The translations under genes and the position numbers were made by a program. Below are positions 36,101-51,200 of a DNA stretch of 64,000 bases, one piece after another. The notes beneath the pieces are model-generated. The model had not been told where the DNA came from. It did no database searches and saw only the letters and a program-made list of their open reading frames with translations. Source of the stretch: Stichopus chloronotus (taxonomy: Eukaryota > Echinodermata > Holothuroidea > Aspidochirotida > Stichopodidae); assembly GCA_021234535.1 (NCBI GenBank), contig CM037837.1:4380218-4444217 (forward strand). The letters run 5' to 3'. How positions within the stretch are numbered: position 1 is the first letter of the stretch; each line of letters opens with the position of its first letter.

Positions 36101-39100
36101 CATTGTAGCGTAAATAAAAATCCTTATTGTCATATATACACCAAGATTTTTTTTTTTTCAGCACCAATACTGGTCATGTGTCCTATCAAGTTGTCACAAG
36201 CTAACAGACAGGAAAAATACACACTCAAACAATTCTACAGGTATCAGCATAATAACAAGTTTACATCATTAAAAAAGAAAATTGTTGTCAGCTCTGTTGC
36301 CATGGTTTCCAGACAGATTGCTGTGCGACATTCTCACACTTTTGAACGAAACGTACGCCTATTACAAATGTATTACTGGAATATTCCTGTCTCAAATAAT
36401 GTGGAAGAAGTTCAACCCACAAACTTTTGACTGATAATCAAAGTGATGATAGAATGGTTAAAAAAAAGAAGAGAAGATCCATCTATTTTAAATCATCATT
36501 TACCTAGGCAATCTGCCAGTAATGATGAACTGGCTGATGTAAAAGAAAAGGAACTGCTAAAAAAAAAAAATTGATGAAGTAATTTAACAACAGCAAAACA
36601 AAGGCATTTATATTATAAAAGACACACAAATAACTGTGGCTGACAACAGAACGAAAAATGTAGCAACTATGTGAGACCGCGGTACCTAAACCCTTCAGTT
36701 TTATGTCAACACGTGCAGACTTAAGCATCATGGTTCTTAAACTAGTGTTGAAGTAATGCAATGACACAACCTAGGAGAGACCCAATGTACGGATACGGTA
36801 AAAGTCCAAAAGAACAAACGATTAGGCAGAGAGAGAATTACAGCACTGACATTAGCAAAACATATCCTGTGCTTTAACAAATGATATAATCGATAATCAG
36901 TTTAATATTCATCGTGCCTTGTATTAACAACTCTGCTGGATTTTAAACTAACATTACCAAACAACCAAGAAAGGTGGGAAAGAGAGGAGGGGGGAAGGAG
37001 GGGGGTGAGGAGGGGGGAACAGAGTCACAATTCTTTGAGAGCTCTACATTGCAGTTTACATTTCAGGCTCTGAAAGTTAACCTATAGTAAGCGCTTTGAT
37101 TGATCCTCTGGAGTAGACAATGAAAAGGGACATTGCAATCAAGAACTACTGAGAGAGGGAGCTATGTGAAAACAAATTCCATGTTCCTACAAAAGTCTGT
37201 GATATTGAGTATCCCACTTATACAATACACACCAAAGTTCCCACTTTATGGCCATTTTGTCTCCAGAAATTTGATGCTCAATAAAAGATTTTAAGGTTTG
37301 AAATTGACAATTACGTCACCCATTTGGCACAATGATGCTGAAAATTCACCTTTATTCCAACATATTCTCTCTGAGTAAGTAAAACTCAAAATTAGAAAGT
37401 ATTTCTTCAATCCCTTTATTTTGAAAGTTTTGTCTACATGTGCCTGAACGAAGAGAAAATAAACAAAGAACTGAACGGTTCGATGAAAATAGCATCTCCA
37501 ATCACTTGTTTGGATATTTCATCGACGGTTGCATTTCTCCATGAAATTGAGGAAGGAGACTCTGAAATCGCTCAAAAGCAAATTTTCTAATCTACTTTCA
37601 TAATTATTTCACTTGATCAGGATATTTGAATACAATTTTCTGAATTCACATATATGTTTGTATTGCTAAAAGTTAGGAGTAATCGAAACGGTGTTCATAA
37701 ACATTTGCTCTTGTATTTTCATTCCTTTTCTCTATTGCACCAAATTCACTGGAGTGCATAAATGAAAGGCAGCTCAGTAATGCAAATATTTGCACCTTGA
37801 TCAAAATGGAATTGACCAAAATGGAAACAAAAGTACTAACCAAAACCCCAAAGTAAAATGCTAATGCACTCCAGTGACTAAATGAAACATATGAAGGTAA
37901 AGAAAAGCATTAGAGACTCCAATAAATTGTTCATCTACACCTTAGAATATTCTAAGCTGCAAGAACCATACTAAATCAAGAAAACATTTCAAGTGTAGCA
38001 GGGAAAATTGAAAGGAATACACACACTTGAAACAATTTAAAAGCCATACTGAAATTTACTCAGTCAACCAAAGTGAAGGCTAGACCTTGTAAAGAAATGT
38101 TCACATTTTGGAACACTCTGAAACTTGTCTCAAAAGTACAAAATCGAAGTGCAGCGTACATTCTTGTAAGGCATGAACGGCTAGACCATGGATTCTGTGT
38201 AGCGACATGCTGAATGATGTCTAGAGGTTTGTCAACCTAAGTGCAAATGCAACCACATTTGGCAAGTATACAGTCATATAGCTGAAAGTGGACTTGACAG
38301 TTTGCCCAAAATCCAGCCTGCTGTTGCCATGGGGATTATATGGTGTATTTTTGTTGATACTTCACCTATCCACATTCATGCACAATTCCTGCATGCAACA
38401 GACTTGCAAACGAAGCAGAAACATGCATGTATGAAAATTGCATATAATTTTATAGTAAACCCAGAAAATCCCAGAAAACTCTAGCTTGCACCAGATAATT
38501 CTAAGTAGTTCCATATGACAACGGATGTTTCTAGATATTACTGTAGAAAATTTAGGAAAACTCCAGAAAATTTCTAATCAACTTTTAATTTCTCAAGACA
38601 GCTGCAGATGACTCCAAATAATTCCAGACAGATTCACATACTTGAAAATAAATTTCAATCACTTTGGAAGAACACGTAAAGCTGAACAATGATGCACACT
38701 AAAAGTAATTGATTCAACGAAAATGATATTCTTTGTTGTTGAAATCATGCACTCAATGCTATACTGTATAATCTGAAGAGCAACTAAGTTACAACTACCA
38801 CTGAAGCTATGAACTATTGTGCGACCACCCAACTAACTTGAAAATTAAAATGAATTTTCCCCCTTTTTCTATCATCTCTGCAAGTGTTTCAGTATTGTTA
38901 TGAACATTTTTGTGTTTCTTCTGGTACACCAAATGACTCTAAACTTGAAAGCACACAGACAAAGTCAGGTGTAGTAGATTTCCGTCAACCAACCTAGCTC
39001 TATTTTATTGAAAATAAACTTAATCAAATTATCTATTTACTTTTGGTCAGCAGCCAGACACGTATATTGCAGGTCTCTAGTACAGTGCAGCAACAGGCTC

Positions 39101-41633
39101 TTACCAAGTACAGTCTATCTTGAAATGTGATCAGATGTCCTCAAACTGATCAGTAAAAAGTTTGCCTCTCTCCGAACCTAGAATCCCTTCTTTGAATCTC
39201 ACTACCGACTGGCACTTACTTTCTAACTGTTTTCATATCAGAGTAGTATTTCACTACTGAAAGATGCAATAAAATCAATCAATAAATACATCAAAATAAG
39301 CACCATTTGAGTAAAAAGAAGATTGTCCTCTTCAATAAGGTGGATGTAAGCTAAAAGAGACTTCAGTTGAAAGATTACATATGACAAGCTTTATACAAAA
39401 TGGTTTCAAGGGACAAGACGGTTTCCCTTGATACATTTCTGTTTAACTTGTAGATTTGAAAGAACTTAAAAAATAATAATAAAGGGCACTTGATAACATG
39501 AGGAGATGTCAACATCCAATGACAAACGCACATTGTTTACAACTTCACTTAAAAAAGCGAAAGTGAAGTGAAGCTGTTTGGCAATGGTACTCGGTAACAA
39601 TGCACCATTCAAATTTTTTCTGATTTGCTATGAAGTTACTGAATTCAAATTTTGTAAATGCAAGGCCGTATCACGCTGGCTTGGATGAAAGCAATCTTTG
39701 TGCAACAGAAACAATTGATAGCAAAACTTGACTTCGGTGAATCCCGCTGCAGGTTATTTTGTGAAAGCTTCATTGGTGTTTCAGATCCTGTTACATGTTA
39801 TAGCACAGTAGTCTCTGGCACACTGAAGTGGTACACTGACAGTGAAAGAAATGGCGGCATGTTTGTCACATGGCACAGTACCTCTGATAGCATACACTTA
39901 GTGCTCTAGTTCACTATAGCAGTGCAGAACTTTGGTAACAGTGGAAAATATCTGTTTATTTGATGTGTAGCAAATGGCAATCTAATGCTACACGCATGGA
40001 ACCCATCTAGCACTTAAAGAATAATCTATATCTGGAGCTTCTGCTCACCCTGCTACATCTTGTTAACTTCGTATCATTTTCTAAAATTGTAGCATGCATA
40101 TGGCATAATTAGAGCATATGATAGCAGTATTAAGGTATGAGTAGCACCACATAGCCGCTACAGCATCTGCATTGCACTGTAGAATAAATACAATAGCTTG
40201 ATAGTAAGTGTTCGTGTTTGCATTGGGGCTAAAATTCGGCCCTGGATACCCGAAATTAACGGTCGATCCGGTTCTTTAGCCTTAAAGTTCATTGTGAAGC
40301 GATAACACAACAGTTTGCTTTGCACATTAATATAACACTATGTAACTTGGGTAGGGGCATGATGACGATGTATTCCTAGTATAGCATACATGCTGAATTA
40401 TGTCACACAAGCAATTAAGGTGAGTGAAACTTTGGATCTGGGAAGCAATTTGAGAACCGGGTCCTGACACGGTCGGTCGGGCACCCGGTGCAAAAAGGAA
40501 AGTACACGGCAGTCTTCTATCGAGTTAATTGCAGGAGATCGTTAACAGCAAACGCAACGTGCAATCCATTGCAATGCCATGGTATGTGTCACCTGCTGCA
40601 CTTTCCGTTCACTTGCGGGGAGAAACATATACTCACAAAGACATGGCATACAACTGTTTTGCTTTTCATCATCTTAGCCGTGGGAGTTTAAAATATTGAG
40701 TGGACACTCAAAATTCAAACCAGTCCTGTTTGCTGGCAACCACAAAACAAATAAATGAATAAATATGCAAAAATATTAACATAGAGGTTTTGACGGTGCA
40801 ACACACAAATGTGCTGTAACCCTAACACAGATCTGAAATAACAAAGCGTTACACGCTATCAAAATAGCTGATATAACAATGAGTGTAAGTAGCTCTCCTT
40901 AAGATACAGCAAAGAAGAATGTAATATTACTGAGATGGTTTCAACTTTCCACAAAAAGCATCATAAGTAGCTGGTTTCAGTTACTCAATGCTGGTAAAAC
41001 TAGACAGCATAACAGATTGTCTGAAATTCTGCTTTTGCATTGTTATTTCAGCCTGTCACACCTCCTGAGCATTGATCTACATGTGTTACATCAACATGAC
41101 CTGCAAAATGATCTCACTTCACTTTGGGAGATATTTTGTTCAAGAGTTACCCATGACAACACATGCAAACACACCACCCACCCCCCACACACACAGTATC
41201 ATCATGACAGAACAGCTTCCTGTTTTCATTTGTCTCCAAAAAATAAAAAGCAGGCACTGTTACTCTCCACTAATTACACCAATGATGCCTAAATTATGTT
41301 AAAGGGCAAGCACTGACATGTTTCCATCGTAACCCTCCTGGGTAATAGCTGTGCATCTGCTTTAGGCATACAAAGTATATTGACTTGTCATTATTTTAAA
41401 CAATCCATCATCACGTTCTCCATACAGTATTCCACATTCTGACCCAACAAGAAACGAGGAATATGTTAACAGAGGCAATCTGTACTGCAAACTGGTGAAG
41501 AATAGCACAGTGAAAAAAATATTTCGACCATAGAGAATGATTGGCACTTTAAGCTTTTGTGATGATAAACTCATGGACATGAAACAGGGAGTTCCCAAAA
41601 AAGTTTCAAACTGACAGTAAACCTGAAACAATT
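33181..41633. other. No gene recognised
   Basis: About 8.4 kb of AT-rich DNA with homopolymer A-runs and purine-rich G-runs (36986-37018). Around 38460-38640 there is a weak short-period repetition of CCAGAAAATTC-like words. Some of it could be the phosphatase 3' UTR; candidate minus-strand AATAAA signals are at 39960-39955 and 39009-39004. Confidence 0.45.
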
Positions 41634-42100
41634 TAGCTCAACTGGTCAAATTAAGACTGTTTACTACCTCTCACAAAGTTAGACTGTTTCCCACCGATGG
41701 CTAGCCAGGAAACATACGGCTGGCAAAGTTGAAACTTTCCACTGCTGGTCAACTTCAGATCATCCCTCTACTGGTCAACTTTAGCCATTCCACTGTTTGT
41801 CAACTTGAAACTACCCTGCTGCTTGCCACCTTGGGACCATCAGGCTGCAGATCAACAGAAACTATCCAACTGCTCGTCGACCCGAAACCATCTCACTGCA
41901 GGTCAGCTTTAAAATTTTCCTACAGGTCAATGTGAAAACACCCCAATGCTGATCACCACAGAATTGGTCCATGGCCAGTTGACATAAAACCATCTTACTG
42001 TTGGTAAACTGAAACTGTCCCAGCTGGGCAACCTAAAACCATCCCAATGGTGGTCGACATGATCCTGCAGTTGGTCAGACTGAATCTACCGAATGCAGTT
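41634..42100 (-). repeat. ~30-bp minisatellite, likely in the phosphatase 3' UTR
   Basis: Roughly fourteen diverged units of the form GAAACCATCCCACTGCTGG plus TCAACTT (plus-strand sense), spaced about 28-35 bp. It begins 85 bp beyond the proposed stop codon at 42185, so it would be transcribed in the antisense form of the units. Confidence 0.8.
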
Positions 42101-42184
42101 CACAAGGGCAGAGAACAGGAGTGTGTCACAGCAGAAAGTATGACTTCATTTGAGGTCCCCCATCTCTTACCGACTTACTGCTTG

Positions 42185-42211
42185 CTATGAGGATTCAACA
42201 GGTGGTTTGAT
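42185..42211 (-). CDS. Probable last coding exon of the 5-phosphatase
   Basis: A strong acceptor (CCTTTTGTTTTTACAACCAG) is followed in phase 0 by eight codons, IKPPVESS, and TAG at 42187-42185. This would end the protein directly after the SKICH strand GVSNVFR, as expected for that domain. The exon is too short to prove by content; the support is splice-site quality and phase. Confidence 0.55.
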   Translation of the reverse strand: MKPPVESS

Positions 42212-45200
42212 CTGGTTGTAAAAACAAAAGGTTAGAAAGATTATATAATCTGTAAAGAGTCAAATTTAAAAAAAATTTCACTTTGTTTGTATCATTTGCA
42301 CTCCATACTAAGTATGAAACATTAAGAGGAAGCATGGAATTGGTCGAATGACATATAAGCATGAAGTAAAATGATTCTTAATGAAAAAGGTAGTGGCATA
42401 ATTTAAGTTCCACGAGCCTGGAGGCAAGAATGAGTTGGGTGCTGCCTGAAAAATGACATGTGCACATTATGTAGCTGTGACTTGCAGCTAATATTTTGAT
42501 ACCAAAACTAATCAAAGGCTATAACCAGACAGCTTGATACCTTTTCAAAATTTTGATACCTATCACTACAAGTGTCATCATATGCCAGGCCCAGGTGAGC
42601 TTCTACTTCCAACAGTTCACTGCATACAAAGTATCATTATGTGTGTCAGACCTTCCAAATGCCTCAGTCTTCTCCCCCCCCCCTTCCCTCCCGAGAGCCC
42701 ATAGGAGTAACACCACTGGAAAAAGAACCAGTCTAAAACTTGTGACAAGTAATGCATGTGTATGGACCAGGATGCAGAGTGAATTTTGAATTTTACAACA
42801 CGTGTCCAAATGTTGGTCCAATATGTTGCCTTTGCAACGTGTATGTTTATCTATGTGTCTGTTATGCCTACCCGAGTCATTTCCTGCTCATTTTCATGTT
42901 GTCTGGCTCAATTAAGAGTGATGATGAAAACTGAATAATTATGGTTTACAGTTCATAGTGATGGAATCCAATATTTATGCAAATTATGTCATCAAGCGAA
43001 CACATCATGAATTGAAATAAAACTGTCCTAGTAAATCTTGAGTAAAAATGATGTACCTGTCAATATTAAACATAACTTGGATCTCTGTAAAGTAACAGAC
43101 CACCTTTCACAAATTTGAAATACGCCAGCCACCGTAGATTCACCAGAACTTACTGGTGTGGGTATTCACCAGTGACTACACGTACACCGGAGGACAGCAC
43201 AAAACACATTGTAGGCAACTCGAGTGAAAAGCAAACCAGGGCGGGCTAGGCTCTACAGGGCAGGGTGCTAAAATTGATTATGAGGACATTTAGAACAAGG
43301 CCAAATCTATGCCTTAGGGAAGCAAAGGGTATTTGTCTATGATGTGAATTGTTTGCTTCACTGGCAAATTAAATGCTATCAAAATGTGTAATCTAATGGA
43401 ATATCTGTAGGTATATAAAAACTTTGCACCAGTTTGTGTTACAAAGATAGGGGGCCAACGGGGGCTGAAATTCTGTACAAGGTATACAATGGATATTAAA
43501 AAAAAACACAACTACAATGAAGTGTGGTAGAACAATAGAGGCTTGTGTACAATATAACGGTCTTTACTTAATCACATCCTAATTACTCTGTGTCTCACAC
43601 AAAATTTTATCAAAGTAGCTTCATCATGTATACTTAAATGCTGAAATGGTCACTACTTAAAACCATGGTAAACACTGTTACAACACTGGGGTTTGTCTTT
43701 GAGCATCTGTATCCCTGCACAGTTGGGGTTTTGGTTTTCAAGATGACATTAGAGAAAGACGAACTAAGTAAGCAATCTACATCATCTCCTTTGCATTACA
43801 GATGTTGCAACTCTTTCTGGTTTACTGTATTTTATTTCATAGGACTTAGACGACATTATGAAAAATACGAAACATTGGATTGATATCAATTTCTTTTCCC
43901 CTTTTTTTTTTACCAGAAACGCAGGCACCATAGCTGACCTTTTGTTGAAACTTTCTCTTGTTGACAATTTGTCATTTTTTTTTGTCTGGTAAGTTCCCTT
44001 CTATACTTCATTTCTATCTTCTTTTGACTCACCCTGAAGACATTGCTGACACCTAGCACACAATTCATGGTCCTACTGTTGTAACAGAGAACATATTTGG
44101 CATCGAAGTCAGAAGGCAGAAAGGTTGGGCTGAACCGAACTTTACAGCGTGCCCGTTTGTGGGTTTCACTATCCACTTCCACGGCCCACACATATGTGCA
44201 GTAACTCCTCTGAACTGTCTGGAAGCCAATCTGAAAGCCAAATCATACAAGAAACGAGAATGTTGAAAAATTCGAAATTGTCAAAAGAAAATCCTTCGAA
44301 AAAATCCTCTTTCTGTTGTTAATGGATGTAACACAGTGGTAACAAGTTTATCTTCGATGCTAACTATGAGGTAAAATGTAGCAAGCAAACTGACAAAACT
44401 GTGACAAAGATTTCACCTTTAGAATCTTAGCACAAAGGCTAGAGGCTCAAAATTAAGGAAAGTCCCCCAACTTCTCTGTCCAACAAGTGATCATCATGAT
44501 AATTTTACTACTTGTACTTGCAAGCTTTGGAACTCTCTACCAGTTGCAGTTACGGAAGCTGTGAATGTGAACACTTACAAGAATAGACTTCATGAGCATT
44601 GGTACAAGCAAGTGTTCCACCTCGTCTGTAACGACGACCCTTGTGTCTGATACAGTACATGGCGGCACATACTGAGTTCTCAACTTACACTTTAAATTCA
44701 TTTCCACAAACTTTTTGAACACTGAACATGAAATTTACTTACATGAGGACAAAATCTGAAAAATACTTTAAGACTTTCAAAGTGCCTCAGAATACTGTAG
44801 AAAATATTTCAGCAAATAAAGACCTCAGTTTTATCACTATATTAATACCACTGGGAGAGCATAATCACCTTATAAAGACCAATCCAATCCCAGCTGCTCG
44901 TCTTGGTATCCATGGCAATGGTATATACACAAGTAGACACCTCGTTCTTATTCCAAGACTCTATTGGATCGAACACCACCCTCGGCATGACGACTTCAGA
45001 AGACACCTGACACAAACGTAGAAAGAAAAGGAAGATTGGAGACTGTACACGCTTGATTAAATTCTACTACACATTTTATCGGTAGCTTTGCCGCTACAGC
45101 CAATGCGATATATTCTTGCATCGACGGTAGTTTATGTGTGGTTGAGTTGAAATAGACTACCAAGAAAATTCATCTTCCAGTGGCAGGTGGAATAAATAGG

Positions 45201-48200
45201 GAAACTTCTTGAGTGAGCTGGGAAAAATATATGCAAGTTGACACTAAATCCTTGACAATTGCCTCAACTGGAGTCAAAAGTTACACAGCAACTTATATGT
45301 GGTGTTAGACAAGTGAGACTCCATGAGATGTGTGGAAGGGATGGGGGGGATGGGTGAAGTGAAACAAGAAGACAAGCATAGAGGAGAGTCCATGGTATCA
45401 AATGCAATACTGACTTCAAACAAAACAAAACATTTGAAGTTGATTACATCTGACAACATATCATAGTAGATGTCAGTTTCACAGACTCGAGAAAAATACT
45501 GCAGGTAAGTTTTGCTCCTGTGTAAGTGTTATACATCAACATCATTAGAACAGGACAGGGGAGCTGGATAAAACAAAATGCACCCAACTTCCATTTTTTA
45601 CAAAGCTTCACGTCCCAACCTTTATTGACTTGCCTTCATCCCTTTTGAACTGGACAGAATAAACGTTAACAGATTGCACATACTTCAACTTTTACTGAAG
45701 TTCAAGAATCTAGATGTGTAAGCTAGTACCACAGTTTAAGAAAGTCTGAAAAGAACTCCTTTGACTCTGCAAATAGGAGTCAAACTTTTGGTTGGATCAC
45801 AGTCAGTGATCAACATGCCATATGGACACATTCGACATGCACAGTGTTGGCCATACAAAGCTTTGTCATTTATAAACAAATCTAGGAATCAGGCTGTAAG
45901 CCAGATGAGACTTGTCCCCCACAGGGGTTGAGGTGACGGATGGGGGGGGCCATTGAATCTGAGACTGGACAGAAAGGTATAATGGGGGGATGCCTGTTTC
46001 CTTTGTGGCAATGAAATGCATCACAGTTACGTCTAGATATACACGCAACTTTAACCAATCTCAGTTGCAACAGTGTTCAACTGTTTTTCAGACATTTCAC
46101 ATTTGGTTTAGACTGCGGAAAGTTTTAGATTCATGAGTACCTGTCACCCTCCCATGGCAGCAATCCTGAAGTAATTACATTAACTTATGCCAAAGTTGGG
46201 GTTCACATGAATGAACACAAAGAATTAAAAAAATGAAAATGCAATTAAGTGTTCCTTGTAGTTGTGCTGTAGTGACTATCAGCACTGACTCCATTTCTTA
46301 TTTCATTTTAAAGTTTCGTGTTTCTTACCTGCACCAAAAAGTCAGCCCAAACTGGCTTGTGGTCACTCCACAGGACATCTCCGTGTGAGGTATACGTCAT
46401 CTGTCTGAGCTTAAGTACCGTTCCTGTGGGGTGACACGTCTGAGCTTTATTTACTCTCCATAGGATCCTGTCGGTCCAGGCTGGGACTCTCTGTTTGGGA
46501 CTTTAAATTCAATAAAGAAAAAAAAAATCACTCAAAAAAAATTAAACAAAAATGAACCATGAGAGGAAAGAAACAGCGGTAGCAGAGACCACTAAAATCA
46601 AGAAACAAAGATGAATAATTCAAACAAAGAGAAAAGTAAAAATAGCTGACAAACCATTCTTGTAGACAAATTATACTGGTTGGCAAATTATACTTGTTGA
46701 AACTGAACCTGTTGAAATCCTATACTTGTTGACAATGATATTTGGAGACAAATGATACTTGTTGACAAATTACACTTGTTGAGAAGCAAGAAAATAGACC
46801 AAAGGCAATGGTTCATTACTTGTATAGGTTATTGTGCACATATCAATGAGAAGCATTCAGAGGTTAACATGAGAAAACTGTGTCATGTATTTTGGAGATG
46901 TATTCAATCTGAGGGGTGTGCCTTACTGCATGGGGTATGTGGTATCTCTGTTTAGGGTACAAAGTACCCGTCAAATAATGTATGTTACTAGTCTGTTGGA
47001 ACATCTCAGCTGGCTGCACGATCAGCAAAATCAGTGCCGTGTCATACAGTGGATGGCTTTCCTTTTATTGCATGACAATTTCACTACATCCTAATCTGCA
47101 GCTTACAAAATTCTGATCTGAAGAGGTCAGCTGATGAATTTGTACACACAGTCACAATAAAGAAGAGTGTAGGGATGTGGCTTCATAGAAATGTGAAAAA
47201 TGACAGTCTAGCCCTGTCTGGGAGTATGCATCATGGATACTTAAGCTCCAGGAATATGAAAAAAAAAAGAAGAAAAGTGTGAAAACATCCTACTTAAAGA
47301 GCAGTTTCAATAATTATTTAAGAAAATTAACTTCAGCATAGGAAAATATTGGAAAAACTGCCTATCAAGATTGCATTTTGGATCATCCAATTCTTCTCTC
47401 AAGATTATGTTTATACAGTCCTCAATCACATTATTCCAGGATCCCTGGGTCTCCAAAGGTATTTAGGAACTGGAGTTACTGTAATAACAGGACTTTAATA
47501 CAGTGAACCAGTGAACCTGAAACATAGTATCAAAGAAACCACACTCTTACTTTCCTTTTACTCTGTGCCTTTGTTGATATAAAAAAAGCTCACTAAAGGA
47601 AAAGCTTCTTACAGTATTCACAGAGTATCTGGTTAAAATCTCACTTCTGGAAACAGTCACGATTATCCGAGGGTCAGTAAACTTTGACAGACTGGGTCAT
47701 TGTCACACTGGCTTAAGTCAATTTAGCTTCAATGCCCAGTATTAGGAATTGGTAAAAACTTTAAGAAACAAGAACAGTGCATACTTAAGCCAATGAGTCA
47801 TACAATCTTGGTCTATAGCACAACTGGTACAGATCCTTTTTCAATAACTTTGTGTTCTTCTCAAAACATTTGGCAGAGTAAATCACACACTTGGCACACC
47901 CTGACTTTCAAAACTTTGGACATGGAACATCACCTTGAAGAAAGATGGAGTATCTTAGAAGCAATACTAATTATAATTGGGGAAAACATGCTGTCACTGC
48001 TGCAAACACATAATTTGCACTCCACACAAGTGAGTATTTACAGAGGCCAGCATAAACTGTATGTTTGGTAGGCTAAATCTGTACATGGTCAATGAAGGTA
48101 AAATGGAAACATTGTCTGTTGCAGACTCAGAAACAGACCCCAACCGTCTCCAAGGAGTAGCCTGCAGAGTAGAAAGTTTACTTTCATACACTATTACACT

Positions 48201-51200
48201 CAAACACAAGATCAAATTACACAAACTTACAAAATAAATACTGTACTTCTACAGTACTTGGTTGCTTTGAAAGCAGAGCCACTTAACATTTTGCAATATG
48301 ATGAGAAGATCTTTTGGCATGGTCATACAGCACTGCTTAGACAGGACAGAGCTGAAATATGTCCTGATGAATGAATCTCATGCCATATCCTGTTTCGTGT
48401 TGTTCTGCGGTAATTAATTACAAACTGTGATGTCGTCAAAACAACATCCTTATTTTAGAAAGGTGCTTTTAATAACAGCAGGTCATTAAAATCAAACAAA
48501 AATATTACGATATGAAACCCAGTGCCTATGATCACCACAAGGAAAGCCAAAAAGCTGTCGGCACAAATAAATATCTGTGTTTTGACACAGGTTTTCAAAA
48601 ATTACAAGGAGATGACAAACGAATGCGAAAGGTCACGTCTTAGTGGATAAGGAGAGAAAAGCACCTAATTATGTTTTGACATACCGCACATGTGGCTCTG
48701 TGTGTAACAAAACATGAACTATGCTGCCATACATGAAGATGATTCATACAAAGTTTACTTATCCACCTTGTACTTGCATGAGAATGGTTAATATTTGACA
48801 GAGTCAAAGTCGGTAATAAGAGCAGATTTGTTTCTAAACTGATCTGCTGTACACCCCTTAAGGTTTTATGGCCATATAGTGATCTGTTACAAGTGATGCT
48901 AAGGTCTCCAAAAGCTACAAAATGTGAAATGAGAGTTAAGTATCCACAATTAAATTTCCTAAGAAACTCAGCCTCCTTGACTGGCTTTCTTCAGACTTTC
49001 ATGATCAAGTTTGCACTTGACAAATCTGAGAGTCTTAGTAAGAAGGAAAATAAGCTGTGGGTGGCAGATGAGAGAACTTGGTGAAAATTTGACCACCTCC
49101 AGTATGGCCATGTCTAGCATGTTTTACAGTGGACCCTGCAATGGGTGATATTTACAGAGAGCTACTCTCACGGTCATATGGTTATCTGACTACATTTTCC
49201 AGCAGAAAGCCAGATCTTGCAAATACTGAACTTGTTTGTGAGATGGCTATGTGATGGAAACCAGATTTTGTGAGTCTGCAAGCCAGTGAGATTTGTTAGA
49301 GCCTTTGTCTTCTGCTGCAAAAAAGGTGCACTCCATTTCAAATCTTTACATTTCCATTTTGTCTCCAAGCAAGTCAAATTTTGTGGCACTTTGTGTCCTC
49401 TGCCACATTCCCCCCCCCCCCCCTTGCCGGCCATCATGGTCTACCTCATTCATCAACAAAACAGTGCAGTGTAAGTATGAAGATGATATTTACAACACCA
49501 CAAAAGTTTGATCAGAAAAACATTGCATTGCAGAAAAACATTGCATTGCAGAAAAACAAATGCTCATATACACATATATGGGAACTGTACACACAGTAAA
49601 GAACTACTTCAGAAAGAATTGATATGCCACAAAAGTATAGCTGTTTTTTAATACATTTAATTCGTGCTCACGCAATTGGATTGCGTGTATATATTTTCCT
49701 GTTTATTTTCCTGTCTTTCCTGGCTTTTTCTTTGCCTTCCCTTTTGGCCCCGTACACAAATCGCAATGTGGTAAACTACACTACATAGCAAAAAGCCTAA
49801 CCACTTCCACCAGCAAATGCTTATTTCATAAATTTATACACTGACCACTTGACTCTTTGTAAATTGCTTTCCAGATACTTCAAGAAACATTGAAATGATA
49901 TTGCATTGTTTTCCTTATGAATCCTAGTAGCTTACAAAAATTCAGATTTGAGGTTTGAGTTTGTGGAAAGATGGCTTCGTTCAGTGTTGTGAGGTAATCT
50001 TACGTGTGTACACAACAGCTTTACTCTCCATATGTATTCCTGGCTAGAAATAAAGGGCATGTCATGGGCATCTGTCACAGTTCTGTTAAAGTGGGCCATC
50101 TTTACAAACTACGAAATTTTGGCAGTATCTTGTTTATTCCCTTAAAAATATTTGAGACAAGTGCCCAAGTAACTTAGGCTGCAAATGTTTCTTAAAGATA
50201 TGCCAAGAATCACCAACCATTCATGAACAAACAGCTGCTGTGGTTGCCACTGAACATGACTTGCATATCATGTCTTACATTGAGTTACAATGAATTTATA
50301 CAGCAAACTTAAAAAAAAAAAAAAATGTTGCCCTGAGTGCACTTTTCATAATAAATTTATATTCATATATTTGGTTCTAGAAACCTTTTCCAAAGAGAGT
50401 AAATTTTGTGACTTTCCATAGGAAAGTTTTGTTGCATTGTTTTTTTTTCCCTGTGATTTTCTGTGATCTCTTAATGATAATAAAGCCTCTATTGTTTAAT
50501 GACAAATATTCCTTCTTTCCTAACATTGAGAGCACATTGTTCTTTCGACAACAATTGTTAATTCCTTAAAATTAGAAACATGATGTAGACAATCCACTAA
50601 TATTTATTTCATATTTCACTGAGGAACACATCCTATCGCACGTTCTGGCACAATTTAATTGGTCATTTTACATTCTGAGTGTGAGATATACACAACAGTT
50701 TAACTTGAATAGTCTACCATACTGCAGGTGTGCACTTGGCACACTAAATCTAACGACATTTTTAAACGTTAAGTTTTCTCAGACTCTATTATGCTGTCAC
50801 AATTTGTTAGCCTTCCTCCTTGTGAAAATACTAAAAATAAAACAGATTTGCACTATGACAATATATGCATGTTAATAGACCCCTTGCATATCACATCACA
50901 GTGGTCAGGAAGCACCCTTCTTGGGTGCAAACTCCTGAGCTTTCACAGAGAACTGGTTATATAACCAAAACCTTAACAACTAATTTCTATAGGGTGTGAT
51001 TATTGCATTGAAGAAAAGTCGAAACATAAAAAAATTGGTTTCATTGTAAAAATCAAATGTAATTGTGAAATATTGAAAATAGCGGTAAAATAATGAAAAT
51101 TGCAAATATTTGTGTAAATATTAGTAATGATCAAAGAGAAATAGAGTTTGTGTGGGTAGAGAAGCACTTAAATGTAAATATGTGTTTATGATCGAAGAAC

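Noticed and set aside
36026..36430. 134-codon plus-strand open frame
   Set aside because: Composition is like the surrounding AT-rich DNA; no motif, splice context or domain pattern.
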